DNA of 51,417 nucleotides from Bacteroidales bacterium. Lineage in GTDB: Bacteria > Bacteroidota > Bacteroidia > Bacteroidales > GWA2-32-17. The translations under genes and the position numbers were made by a program. Of this stretch, positions 1 through 7,889 are shown in pieces. Numbering within the stretch: position 1 is the stretch's first letter; each line of letters opens with the position of its first letter. The notes beneath the pieces are model-generated. The model did not search any database, was not told the origin of the DNA, and saw only the letters and a list, made by a program, of their open reading frames with translations. The stretch spans positions 1-51,417 of the forward strand of contig JAOADU010000061.1 in the NCBI GenBank assembly GCA_026417155.1, written 5' to 3'.

Positions 1-169
1 AGTTTTTAACATTAATGCCCCAATATGGATAAGCACGTTGATAGGCCATCCAATCGGATGGATGGTCGAATAAAATTTTATTATTAACATTATTATTACT
101 TACTTTGTTAATAATCAATACTATAACTATTGATAAAGTGAGCAAATACCATAAATCGTAACGTTTCAT
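1..169 (-). CDS. N-terminal fragment of a probable exported protein (partial)
   Basis: An open frame starts with ATG at 169 and runs off the window edge after 56 codons. The N-terminus has a short basic start and a hydrophobic segment at about residues 8-20, consistent with a signal peptide or anchor. It then reads DHPSDWMAYQRAYPYWGIN. A Pro-Ser-Asp-Trp ... Gln-Arg-Ala-Tyr-Pro block just after the signal is, from memory, common at the mature start of large secreted beta-propeller (sortilin/BNR-like) T9SS cargo in Bacteroidota, so that is my best guess. The body of the protein is not in the window. It lies downstream of the DUF4340 gene on the same strand across a gap of about 165 bp, with a possible promoter of its own. 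Confidence 0.5.
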   Translation of the reverse strand, partial: MKRYDLWYLLTLSIVIVLIINKVSNNNVNNKILFDHPSDWMAYQRAYPYWGINVKN

Positions 170-183
170 AGTAATTTTTTTAT

Positions 184-191
184 CAAAATTA
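184..191 (-). promoter_or_regulatory. Possible -7 box (TAATTTTG) for the partial gene
   Basis: Read on the minus strand, TAATTTTG matches the Bacteroidota -7 consensus TAnnTTTG and ends about 14 bases before the ATG at 169. No TTG -33 element stands at the usual distance, and the region is extremely AT-rich, so a chance match is possible. The rest of the 165-base gap (170-334) shows no gene or clear hairpin. Confidence 0.35.
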
Positions 192-334
192 ACTTGTTTA
201 TTCTTTAAGAAAGAATATTTTTCAAAAAAATATACAATTAAATAATATATTTGTAAAAATTAAAGTGTTAATAATTATTACAAAGAATAAATTATCATTA
301 ATATCTTTATTATTTTAAACATACAAGAATAATT

Positions 335-1333
335 TTATTTTATATAAAACGAATTTATCTTCAGCAGTATGGGATCAAATGTAAAGTACTGACATAGAGT
401 AAGCTCGTTGTTGTTAATGATTCCGTACATGGTATCAGTGTCGGGTTCGGTTATAATGTTGTTGGAACTGTCTCTATCAATAAAAGTTTTTTGGTAAAGG
501 CTTAATGTATATTTGTTTCCGTTTATTGTTTTTAACGTTATGTTTGCAATAGGAGTAAAATTTTTTAATGAATCGATTTTTTGCTTTACATTGTACTTTA
601 ACCATCGCGATACTTTTGATTTTACTATGCTTATAGCTGTTTCTTTAACTAATATTGTATCAAATGGTGTTATTGGTTCGTTGTTAATGTTAGTTAACTC
701 GTATATACCTACTGATTTACGAATAATTTGATATGAATTTTTAATATCTGCTGGATAAACAACCTGTATAGAATATACCTGCGAGATAGGTACAGGGAAA
801 ATGCTTACATCGCGCCATTCGGTTTCGTCAGTAAAATATCGAATAGATAAATAGCCCATAAACCCGGGTTTATGTACAATAAAAGGTACCGATGAGTTTT
901 CAAGTATCATGTATGTTCCTAAATGATCGGGAGTAGGATCACCTACAAAATAGGTTTTAACTAATTTATCATTGGCATAAATTTCTACTTTGGTAGAACG
1001 AGTAGCTAAAAGTTTTGTAATTTGTTCGAAAGAGTTTTTAGGCACAGGTGATTTGACTTGTATAGAAGCGATTGCATCAAGTAAAATGTTTATGGCATCT
1101 TGGCGAGCTATAAATTTTTTATTTACAAGCCATTTGTTTACGTTTATTCTTTCGAGCAAAATGGTTTCGTTATTTTTGTTAGCTAAAAATATTTTATTAA
1201 CCGATGATGTATCGTCATAAGCAAAATCTTTTAATTCCTTTTTAATAGTTCCGTATTGATTAGTAAAAAATATTATTGCCGAAATGATTATTAATGCAAG
1301 AAAAACAATGTAGAGCCAATACTTCTTATTCAT
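335..1333 (-). CDS. DUF4340-like membrane-anchored protein in the gldFG operon
   Basis: A 332-residue protein with one N-terminal membrane helix (about residues 5-24) and a long extracytoplasmic beta-rich remainder. Strands of the type 'KVEIYANDKLVKTYFVG' and a GTYMILENS stretch followed by a short Trp-Arg-Asp-Val motif fit the DUF4340 family, whose members usually sit behind GldG-like proteins in ABC-2-type transport operons. Its ATG overlaps the gldG stop by 8 bp, so it is almost certainly co-translated with gldG. The molecular role is not known. The position suggests an accessory subunit on the periplasmic face of the GldF/GldG membrane complex. Family assignment comes from overall pattern and context rather than a diagnostic motif. 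Confidence 0.7.
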   Translation of the reverse strand: MNKKYWLYIVFLALIIISAIIFFTNQYGTIKKELKDFAYDDTSSVNKIFLANKNNETILLERINVNKWLVNKKFIARQDAINILLDAIASIQVKSPVPKNSFEQITKLLATRSTKVEIYANDKLVKTYFVGDPTPDHLGTYMILENSSVPFIVHKPGFMGYLSIRYFTDETEWRDVSIFPVPISQVYSIQVVYPADIKNSYQIIRKSVGIYELTNINNEPITPFDTILVKETAISIVKSKVSRWLKYNVKQKIDSLKNFTPIANITLKTINGNKYTLSLYQKTFIDRDSSNNIITEPDTDTMYGIINNNELTLCQYFTFDPILLKINSFYIK

Positions 1334-3110
1334 GGTTTTTATATTTTTTTGAAAAAATTTGTTTACGTAAAAAGGTAACGCTGATTCCGATCAGTATTAA
1401 AATAACAACAGGAACTAAAATGTTAATTATTTGTATAAAAGTTTTATTGTTTTCAACCAAATTTCTATTTAACAGACGAAGTTGAATTTCTTTTGAATGG
1501 AGTTCGCTAAAATTTTTACTGTCGAGCATGTATGAAATTAAATTCATTAAAAATTCTTTATTACCAAATGTTTCGCCTGTATATCGGTCGTATCCGAGGG
1601 GCAAGGGTTGTTGATTTAATCCTAATCGTCGCACATGATTACGAATTATATCACCGTCGCCAATGACAGCAATTTTAGTGGGGAAACTTTCTTCTTTGAA
1701 AGCAATTTCTTTAAAAGCATACATTTCGGGTGCAAGGCGATTGAGATATATGCTTTTAAACTTTCCTTCGAGTAAAACTGCAACAGGAATAAATGATTTA
1801 GTAAAAAATTCGGGTTTTATCTTTTGTTTAATAATTCCAAGACTAATTTGTACAGGTGCATTCAATACTCTTGAATTTTCGGACGTAGTGAGTAGAATGT
1901 TTTTGCTAATTTGTGGATCGTCGCCAACGGCATCAACGCTTGAAACAAATTGTCCTTTAACAACATTAACGTTTTTACCAATGGGATGTTTTGTGTTTGC
2001 CAATAAAAGAGGGAAGTAAACCCATGGAAATGGTGAAAATTGAGGTTGATTGCCTGCTATTGCAGTGTTAACAGGAATTATTGCACATTGTACATCTTGA
2101 ATTAGATTCGGATTTACACGAGCACCATATTTGAAAAGTTGATCGCTTATATTCAAATTTTTTATTGTTCCTATGATTGAACTATGATATGCAAGGCTAT
2201 CAATGTTGGCATCAACTGCATCGATCAACCATATGGCTTTTCCGCCATACATAATAAACTGATCAATTATATATTTATCGTATTCGCTAAAAGGATTTTG
2301 AGGATTGGCAATAATTATTAAATCGTATTTATTTTGAACACGAACAGATTGGGTTGTGCTGTCAATAATTCGTGTGGATAAGCTACTTATTTGGCTATCA
2401 ATACTAACGCGTTCTACTACATAATACTCGGCAAGTGCGTTTGTAATATCGGCAACTTCCCATTCGTTAAGTTCGCCATGTCCTTCGATAAATGCTATTT
2501 TTTGTCCAAAATCATTTTTTAATTTTCTGATAGCTTGTATTAATGCAAATTCAACTTCTTCTATCGAGGCATTCAAATTTTCTTCTGGCGATAAGCTGAT
2601 ATTATTTTTTAAAAAATCTACGGCTACTTCTTTTCCGCCATATGATACAATTGCTCCCGGAAATACAATTCGCTGAATTAATTTACCATCTTTATCCTTT
2701 TCCTGAATATTTGTAGGAGTTAGTCCAAGTTTATATAATTGTTTTTGTAATTCTTTTTGAGCTTTTATATCGTTAATTGCTGTAGGATCTATAAAATCAT
2801 ACTGAATATTTTCGCCTGCATAGGAGCGAAATTCATCTAAAGTTTCTTTAATTCCTTTCTTTAAACGTAGGAAACCATAAGGCAAGTCGCCATCGAGATA
2901 AACTTTTACGTATGCAATATCGTTTAGCTTTTTCAAAATAGATTTGGTAGTTTCAGTAAGAGTATACCGTTTTTCGGCTGTTAGGTCAATTCTGAAAAAG
3001 AAGTACGATGAAATATAATTTATCAATATAATTGAAAAAAAGAGTATTGTAAGTTCTTGGTACGATTGAAATTTATATTTTTTACGAGTAGGTATTTTGT
3101 TTATTTCCAT
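1326..3110 (-). CDS. gldG: Gliding-motility-associated ABC transporter auxiliary protein GldG
   Basis: A 594-residue protein with an N-terminal membrane helix (about residues 22-42), a large extracytoplasmic domain and a C-terminal membrane helix (about 562-584). This is the architecture of the GldG / ABC_transp_aux family. Supporting features are the RIDLTAEKRYTLTETTK opening, the 'IAFIEGHGELNEWEV' segment and the 'GGKAIWLIDAVD' strand, which recur in GldG proteins. It partners with GldF; in Flavobacterium, GldA-GldF-GldG form an ABC transporter needed for gliding and linked to the T9SS. The start overlaps the gldF stop by 10 bp and the end overlaps the DUF4340 gene by 8 bp. No gldA ATPase is adjacent. 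Whether this organism glides cannot be told; homologues also occur in non-gliding Bacteroidota. Confidence 0.85.
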   Translation of the reverse strand: MEINKIPTRKKYKFQSYQELTILFFSIILINYISSYFFFRIDLTAEKRYTLTETTKSILKKLNDIAYVKVYLDGDLPYGFLRLKKGIKETLDEFRSYAGENIQYDFIDPTAINDIKAQKELQKQLYKLGLTPTNIQEKDKDGKLIQRIVFPGAIVSYGGKEVAVDFLKNNISLSPEENLNASIEEVEFALIQAIRKLKNDFGQKIAFIEGHGELNEWEVADITNALAEYYVVERVSIDSQISSLSTRIIDSTTQSVRVQNKYDLIIIANPQNPFSEYDKYIIDQFIMYGGKAIWLIDAVDANIDSLAYHSSIIGTIKNLNISDQLFKYGARVNPNLIQDVQCAIIPVNTAIAGNQPQFSPFPWVYFPLLLANTKHPIGKNVNVVKGQFVSSVDAVGDDPQISKNILLTTSENSRVLNAPVQISLGIIKQKIKPEFFTKSFIPVAVLLEGKFKSIYLNRLAPEMYAFKEIAFKEESFPTKIAVIGDGDIIRNHVRRLGLNQQPLPLGYDRYTGETFGNKEFLMNLISYMLDSKNFSELHSKEIQLRLLNRNLVENNKTFIQIINILVPVVILILIGISVTFLRKQIFSKKYKNHE

Positions 3111-3835
3111 TTTCGGCTGGCTAATTTAGTTTTTGTTAATAAAATAAAGATCGTAATTATGCTAAGAAAATATACAATATCTCTCGAATCTACAACGCCT
3201 CGACTAATAGATTTGTAATGTTCGCTTATACCGATGTTGTAAATAATGTTGGAAAAACCTGAAAAAAATGGTAGTCCGCCTAAGGCATCAAATCCAAAAA
3301 AGAATACAAAACTTAATACAGCTCCTAAAAGGAAGGCAATAATTTGGTTATCTGTTATAGAGGAGGCATAAAGACCTATTGAAACATAAATTGCAGCAAG
3401 AAAAATTAAACCAATATACGACCCCCAAGTAGCACCACTATCGATATTGCCAACAGGATTGCCTAAGTACCAAATAGTTATGTAATATAGCAAAGTTGGA
3501 ATTAATGCTACAATAACGAGCAACAAAGCTGTAATAAATTTTGCCACAACAATAGTAAGGTCGCTTATTGGGCGTGTAATTAATATGTCTAAAGTGCCTG
3601 TTTTTTTTTCTTCGCTAAACATACGCATAGTAACAGCAGGAACTAAGAATAAAAATATCCATGGTGATAAAATAAATACCGTATCAAGATTGGCATATCC
3701 GCTATCGAGCAAATTAAAATGTCCGGGAAAGACCCACGTAAATAATCCTAAAATAACAAGGAAAATAATAATAATGAGATATCCTGTGATAGATGCAAAA
3801 AAAGCAGAAAATTCTTTCATGAGAAGTGGCTTCAT
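3101..3835 (-). CDS. gldF: Gliding-motility-associated ABC transporter permease GldF
   Basis: An ABC-2-type permease with about six membrane helices and the conserved opening KEFSAFFASITGYLIII followed by 'LVPAVTMRMFSEEKKTGTLD', typical of GldF and NosY-like permeases. The open frame extends upstream to 3895, inside recG. I choose ATG 3835 (MKPLLMKEF, 244 aa) for two reasons: it matches where GldF proteins normally begin, and a TATTTTTG -7 box covers 3855-3862, so a transcript from it could not include the upstream ATGs at 3853 or 3895. If the gene is instead read from the recG transcript, ATG 3853 remains possible. GldF is the membrane channel subunit acting with GldG and an ATPase encoded elsewhere. 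Confidence 0.82.
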   Translation of the reverse strand: MKPLLMKEFSAFFASITGYLIIIIFLVILGLFTWVFPGHFNLLDSGYANLDTVFILSPWIFLFLVPAVTMRMFSEEKKTGTLDILITRPISDLTIVVAKFITALLLVIVALIPTLLYYITIWYLGNPVGNIDSGATWGSYIGLIFLAAIYVSIGLYASSITDNQIIAFLLGAVLSFVFFFGFDALGGLPFFSGFSNIIYNIGISEHYKSISRGVVDSRDIVYFLSIITIFILLTKTKLASRKWK

Positions 3836-3854
3836 AAGAAATTTTTTTGGCATG

Positions 3855-3862
3855 CAAAAATA
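3855..3862 (-). promoter_or_regulatory. Candidate gldF promoter -7 box overlapping the gldF/recG junction
   Basis: The minus-strand TATTTTTG matches TAnnTTTG. It lies about 19 bases before the chosen gldF ATG (3835) and just past the recG stop at 3877. No -33 TTG is seen at the standard spacing. It would let gldFG be transcribed apart from recG and helps decide the gldF start. Confidence 0.4.
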
Positions 3863-3876
3863 ACGAATTTGTATGT

Positions 3877-5973
3877 TTAACTTATTTTGCTCCAATCATT
3901 TTTTTCATTCTTCAGTTTTTTTAACGTTAATTGTAATTGTGGAAATAATTTTAAATCGGGACTTTTTTGTAAAATAAATTCTGCTTCTTCGCGTGCTTTG
4001 GATAAAATTTGTTCATCGCCTGAATATCGGGCAATTTTAAGGTCAAACGGCATGCCGCTTTGTTGAGTTCCTTCCAAATCGCCAGGACCTCTTAATTCTA
4101 AGTCTTTTTCAGCAATATAAAATCCATCGTTCGATTCACAAAGTGTTTGAATTCGCATGTTCGATTCTTTGCTTAAGTTGTTTTTTGTCATTAAAATGCA
4201 GTACGATTGCTCACTTCCACGCCCAACTCTTCCTCTTAACTGATGTAATTGTGCTAAGCCAAATCGTTCGGCACTTTCGATAACCATTACTGTAGCATTG
4301 GGTACGTTTACACCTACTTCTATAACAGTTGTTGCAATAAGTATGTGAGCTTTGCCACTAGCAAAAAGTTGCATCGAAAAGTCTTTTTCTTGTGATTTCA
4401 TTTGCCCGTGTAGTACAGCAATAACATATTTTGGTGGCGGAAACTCTCGTGAATAGCTTTCATATCCATCTTCTAAATCTTTGAGAGAAATTAATGTTTC
4501 CGATTCTTTTATTAAAGGAAATACAACATATACTTGTCTGCCTTTTTGTATCTGTTGATGCAAAAATTGAAATAATTTTAAACGTTGGCTATCATCAAGA
4601 TGTATTGTTTTTATGGGTTTACGTCCTGGTGGGAGTTCGTTTATAATAGAAACATCCAAATCGCCATATATGGTCATAGCCAATGTTCTAGGAATAGGTG
4701 TGGCTGTCATCACCAATACATGAGGTTCGTTTGTGCTTTTTTGCCATAATTTTGCTCGTTGTGCAACACCAAAGCGATGTTGTTCGTCGATAATTACTAA
4801 TCCTAATTTTGCAAATGTTACATCATCTTCTATAAGTGCATGAGTGCCAATTAATATGTTAATGGTTTGATCTTGTAAGCCTTTGTGTATTTCTTTTCGT
4901 TGCGAAATTTTACTCGAACCTGTAAGTAATTGAATATTTACAGGTAAATTATGGCATAATTCGGTAATAGTTTGAAAATGTTGTTGTGCCAGTATTTCTG
5001 TGGGTGCCATAAGGGCAGCTTGAAACCCATTATCGACGGCAGTAAGCATTGTAAACAAAGCAACAATAGTTTTACCACTTCCTACGTCGCCTTGTAGTAA
5101 TCGGTTCATTTGTTTTCCCGATGATAAATCGTGCCGTATTTCGTTTAATACTTTTATTTGTGCATGAGTTAATTTAAAAGGAAGTTTTTTGTACAATAAT
5201 TTAACAAGATTGTCTTTTGTTTTTGAAAAAATAAATCCCGCAACATTATTTCTCCTAAAGTATTTTAAACTTAATATTTGAAGTTGAATATAAAACAATT
5301 CTTCAAATTTTAGCCGATATTCGGCCTTTTTTTGTTTTTCTATGTTTTCAGGAAAATGTATTTGATATAATGCTTCTTTTAAGCTAATTAATTGGTTTCG
5401 TTGAAGAATTATCTCAGGTAAAGTTTCATTTATTTGCGAAGTGTATTGTTTAACAACTGCTTGAATTATTTTTATTATGACTTTGTTTGTAATAGCATGT
5501 TGTTTCAGTTTATCGGGTATAGAGTATTGTGGTTGAAGGTTTTGAATTAAGCTTTCTTCGAAAGTATTCCAGAATTCAATTTCAGGATGCGGTATATAAA
5601 GTGTACGATTAAACTCAAGTGGTTTGCCTAACACTACGACATCCGAAAGAATAGGGAATTGTTTTTGTATCCATTGAATGCCGTTAAACCAAACAAGCTC
5701 AATACTTCCTGTTTGATCGGATAATGTTGCTACTAATCGTTTAGATTTATTTTCTCCTACAATTTTATAATCAACAATTCTTCCTCGTATTTGAACAACA
5801 GGCAAATCTGTTGCTAATTCCGATATAGTATAAAAACGACTTCGGTCAATATATTTATACGGGAAATAATATAGAAGGTCTAAAACGGTTTCTATATTTA
5901 AATATTTTTTAAAAAGTTCGGCTCTCTTTGGTCCTACACCGCTAATGTATTGTATATTGTCGTTTAAGGTCAT
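3877..5973 (-). CDS. recG: ATP-dependent DNA helicase RecG
   Basis: A branch-migrating helicase that remodels stalled forks and Holliday junctions. It has an N-terminal helix-hairpin-helix-like 'YISGVGPKRAELF' segment and an OB-fold wedge domain (about residues 55-150). The superfamily 2 core follows: Walker A GDVGSGKT near residue 300, the DEQH box in 'LVIIDEQHRFGVAQRAK', TATPIPRTLA, the C-terminal motif VI QLRGRVGRG, and the RecG signature 'GPGDLEGTQQSG'. ATG 5973 (MTLNDN, 698 aa) is preferred over the ATG at 5994, because 5994 lies inside the preceding gene and 5973 follows that gene's stop by one base. Length is normal for RecG. It is probably co-transcribed with the upstream editing-domain gene. 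Confidence 0.95.
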   Translation of the reverse strand: MTLNDNIQYISGVGPKRAELFKKYLNIETVLDLLYYFPYKYIDRSRFYTISELATDLPVVQIRGRIVDYKIVGENKSKRLVATLSDQTGSIELVWFNGIQWIQKQFPILSDVVVLGKPLEFNRTLYIPHPEIEFWNTFEESLIQNLQPQYSIPDKLKQHAITNKVIIKIIQAVVKQYTSQINETLPEIILQRNQLISLKEALYQIHFPENIEKQKKAEYRLKFEELFYIQLQILSLKYFRRNNVAGFIFSKTKDNLVKLLYKKLPFKLTHAQIKVLNEIRHDLSSGKQMNRLLQGDVGSGKTIVALFTMLTAVDNGFQAALMAPTEILAQQHFQTITELCHNLPVNIQLLTGSSKISQRKEIHKGLQDQTINILIGTHALIEDDVTFAKLGLVIIDEQHRFGVAQRAKLWQKSTNEPHVLVMTATPIPRTLAMTIYGDLDVSIINELPPGRKPIKTIHLDDSQRLKLFQFLHQQIQKGRQVYVVFPLIKESETLISLKDLEDGYESYSREFPPPKYVIAVLHGQMKSQEKDFSMQLFASGKAHILIATTVIEVGVNVPNATVMVIESAERFGLAQLHQLRGRVGRGSEQSYCILMTKNNLSKESNMRIQTLCESNDGFYIAEKDLELRGPGDLEGTQQSGMPFDLKIARYSGDEQILSKAREEAEFILQKSPDLKLFPQLQLTLKKLKNEKNDWSKIS

Positions 5974-5974
5974 T

Positions 5975-6385
5975 TTATAAATCTTGAAAAACACGTGCTA
6001 ATGAATAACCCGGAGCATCAATCTTTAAATCAAGAAAATAGCCAAATGGTGTTTGATACGCTTCATATCCGTTTTTTAATAAATCATTAAATAATGATTT
6101 CAAAGTTTGAATTGTAAACTCTGGCGTAGCCTTACTTTCTGATAAATGAGCAAATGAATGTAACAAGATTTTTTTTGTATTATTTTTTCTACAAATCCAT
6201 TTAATGCTGTTTAATGTTTTTTTATGCAGGTTGTAATCAGCATACATGTCTTTTTCTTCAATTTGAATAAATGCAACCTGAATATTTTTTAATTGTGCTG
6301 TTTCGTCTATATCTGGTAAATCATCAAAAGCTTTTTGTGATGTGCGATATTCAAAATTATTACAATATATGTACAACACTTTCAT
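5975..6385 (-). CDS. Stand-alone threonyl-tRNA synthetase editing domain (archaeal type)
   Basis: A 136-residue protein whose whole length resembles the N-terminal editing domain of archaeal threonyl-tRNA synthetases (Pfam 'tRNA_Thr_ED' fold, related to D-aminoacyl-tRNA deacylases). Matching features are the MKVLYIYCNNFEYR first strand, the central 'KKILLHSFAHLSESKATPEF' block (archaeal versions have a Tyr-Ala-His-Leu-Ser equivalent) and the C-terminal TPFGYFLDLKIDAPGYSLAR. In archaea this domain removes serine from mis-charged tRNA-Thr. Here it is a separate gene without a synthetase, so trans-editing or D-amino-acid deacylation are possible roles. It starts its own transcript behind a TAAATTTG box and the upstream terminator, and is followed after one base by recG. 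Confidence 0.75.
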   Translation of the reverse strand: MKVLYIYCNNFEYRTSQKAFDDLPDIDETAQLKNIQVAFIQIEEKDMYADYNLHKKTLNSIKWICRKNNTKKILLHSFAHLSESKATPEFTIQTLKSLFNDLLKNGYEAYQTPFGYFLDLKIDAPGYSLARVFQDL

Positions 6386-6400
6386 TTTAAAATTTTAGAG

Positions 6401-6408
6401 CAAATTTA
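6401..6408 (-). promoter_or_regulatory. -7 box (TAAATTTG) for the editing-domain / recG transcript
   Basis: The minus-strand TAAATTTG matches TAnnTTTG and ends about 15 bases before the ATG at 6385. It sits directly downstream of the lipoprotein terminator, where a new transcription unit is expected. Confidence 0.5.
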
Positions 6409-6435
6409 CAAACAATGTGCATTAATATAAAAAAT

Positions 6436-6465
6436 AAAAAAAGCTACCCTAACGGATAGCTTTTT
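6436..6465 (-). terminator. Rho-independent terminator of the small lipoprotein gene
   Basis: An inverted repeat has arms at 6436-6449 and 6454-6465 (AAAAAGCTAtCC pairing with GGgTAGCTTTTT on the minus strand, one mismatch) and a four-base loop. T-rich sequence flanks it on the minus-strand 3' side. It starts about 22 bases past the stop of the lipoprotein gene at 6488, so it should end that transcript. Confidence 0.8.
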
Positions 6466-6487
6466 AAAAATTTTTTAAAGCGCTGAA

Positions 6488-6748
6488 TTATTTTTTCTTA
6501 CCTTTTTTAGCTTCAGCAGCAGCAATTGAATCAGCTTTAGCTTTAGCAATAGAATCTTCTTTTGCTTTTGCAATGCTGTCTAAACGAGCTTGTTCAGCTT
6601 GAGCTTTTGCAATAGAATCTTTCATTAAAGAATCTCTTTTGAGAGAATCTAAACGAGCTTGTTCAGCAGCTTTTTCTTCTGCGCTTGGTCCGCAGGCTAC
6701 AAATGACATCATGCCTGCAATCATTAAAATTCCAAATAACTTTTTCAT
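6488..6748 (-). CDS. Small lipoprotein with Ser-Ile-Ala-Lys repeats
   Basis: An 86-residue predicted lipoprotein. The signal MKKLFGILMIAGMMSFVACG has a lipobox ending in Cys19. The rest is a charged, helix-prone stretch built from repeats of the type RLDSxxKxDSIAKAK (the heptad-like DSIAKA unit appears several times and EQARLDS twice), ending in a Lys-rich tail. It looks like an extended coiled coil anchored in a membrane. Similar Asp-Ser-Ile-rich small lipoproteins are common in Bacteroidota but have no assigned function that I can name. A clear -7 box and a strong terminator make it a single-gene unit, often a sign of an abundant structural envelope protein. Confidence 0.85.
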   Translation of the reverse strand: MKKLFGILMIAGMMSFVACGPSAEEKAAEQARLDSLKRDSLMKDSIAKAQAEQARLDSIAKAKEDSIAKAKADSIAAAEAKKGKKK

Positions 6749-6778
6749 AGGGTTTTTTTCATTTTAGTTAAACTGATG

Positions 6779-6786
6779 CAAAATTA
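6779..6786 (-). promoter_or_regulatory. -7 box (TAATTTTG) for the small lipoprotein
   Basis: The minus-strand TAATTTTGC matches TAnnTTTG and ends 30 bases before the ATG at 6748, giving a short leader. No good -33 TTG is seen. The rest of the gap to rluD (6749-6860) is AT-rich, with one 12-base palindrome at about 6840-6851. Confidence 0.5.
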
Positions 6787-6860
6787 TATATCATTACTAT
6801 ACGTTGTTCACTTTTATGTAAAAAAATTTTTAATTTTATAAACAATTGTTTGTTAATTAC

Positions 6861-7889
6861 TTAATGTGAATATTTTGTCCATTTTTCTAATAAAATTTGA
6901 AAATCAACCGGCAAGTTGGAATCAAAAAAAAGCAAATTTTTTGTTCTTGGGTGGATAAAAGATAAACTTTTTGCATGTAAGGCATGTCGAGGCATAATTT
7001 GAAAACAATTGTCGATAAATTGTTTAAATTTGGGTGCTGTAGATGATTTAACGATTTTATTGCCCCCATATTTTTCATCGTTAAAAAGTGGATGTTTAAT
7101 ATACTCAAAATGTGCCCGTATTTGATGTGTTCTGCCTGTTTCTAATTTGCATTCAATAAGGCTTACATAATGAAAATCCATTAAAACTTTATAGTGAGTA
7201 ATAGCATGTTTTCCATGACTTCCATCGGGATAAACAGCCATTTTTTTTCGATCTTTTTGTGAGCGACCAATATGTCCAATAATAGTTCCTTCTTTATGGT
7301 CAAAGTTTCCCCAAACTAAAGCTATGTATGTTCTACCTGCTGTTTTATTGAAAAACTGATTAGCTAAATGTGCATGGGCGAAATCGTTTTTGGCTACTAC
7401 TATTAATCCACTTGTGTCTTTATCAATTCTATGTACTAAACCCGGTCGTATAGATTCGGAGTTGCTTAGTTTTTGAAAATGATAAAGTAAGCCGTTGACC
7501 AAAGTACCATAATAATTACCTTTTGCAGGATGAACTACTAAACCTGCCGGTTTATTTATAACTAATAAATCATCGTCTTCAAATATAATATCTAAAGGAA
7601 TGTTTTCGGGTATTAATTCGTATTCATTTGGAGGATAGGGAAGAACAATGCTAATCTCATCATTGGGCTTTACCTTATAATTTGATTTAACTGGCTTCCC
7701 ATTGACAATAATGCAATTTGCTTCGGCTGCTTGTTGAATTCTGTTTCGCGATACCTGATTTAATCGATTTGTAAGAAACTTATCAATACGAATAGATGTT
7801 TGCCCTTTGTCTACAATGATGCGATGATGTTCGTAATAATCCTGACTTTCTTCGTTTGGTATATCTATATCAAATTCATCGGGCATCAT
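6861..7889 (-). CDS. rluD: RluD/RluA-family 23S rRNA pseudouridine synthase
   Basis: Converts specific uridines of 23S rRNA (positions 1911/1915/1917 for RluD) to pseudouridine. It carries an N-terminal S4 RNA-binding domain (about residues 30-80) and the RluA catalytic core, with the signature HRIDKDTSG (nucleophile Asp156), 'VNKPAG'-like INKPAGLVVHP, and 'ETGRTHQIRAHF'. Length 342 aa is usual. The first ATG (7889) lies within the stop of the upstream T9SS gene in an ATGATG arrangement, so either ATG 7889 or 7886 may be used and translation is probably coupled. RluA paralogues can share the fold, so the exact target site is inferred from length, S4 domain and the PASTA-gene neighbourhood. 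Confidence 0.88.
   Translation of the reverse strand: MMPDEFDIDIPNEESQDYYEHHRIIVDKGQTSIRIDKFLTNRLNQVSRNRIQQAAEANCIIVNGKPVKSNYKVKPNDEISIVLPYPPNEYELIPENIPLDIIFEDDDLLVINKPAGLVVHPAKGNYYGTLVNGLLYHFQKLSNSESIRPGLVHRIDKDTSGLIVVAKNDFAHAHLANQFFNKTAGRTYIALVWGNFDHKEGTIIGHIGRSQKDRKKMAVYPDGSHGKHAITHYKVLMDFHYVSLIECKLETGRTHQIRAHFEYIKHPLFNDEKYGGNKIVKSSTAPKFKQFIDNCFQIMPRHALHAKSLSFIHPRTKNLLFFDSNLPVDFQILLEKWTKYSH

Noticed and set aside
6840-6851. Palindrome AAACAATTGTTT as an operator
   Set aside because: A perfect 12-base palindrome in such AT-rich sequence is expected by chance, and it is not placed at a promoter.
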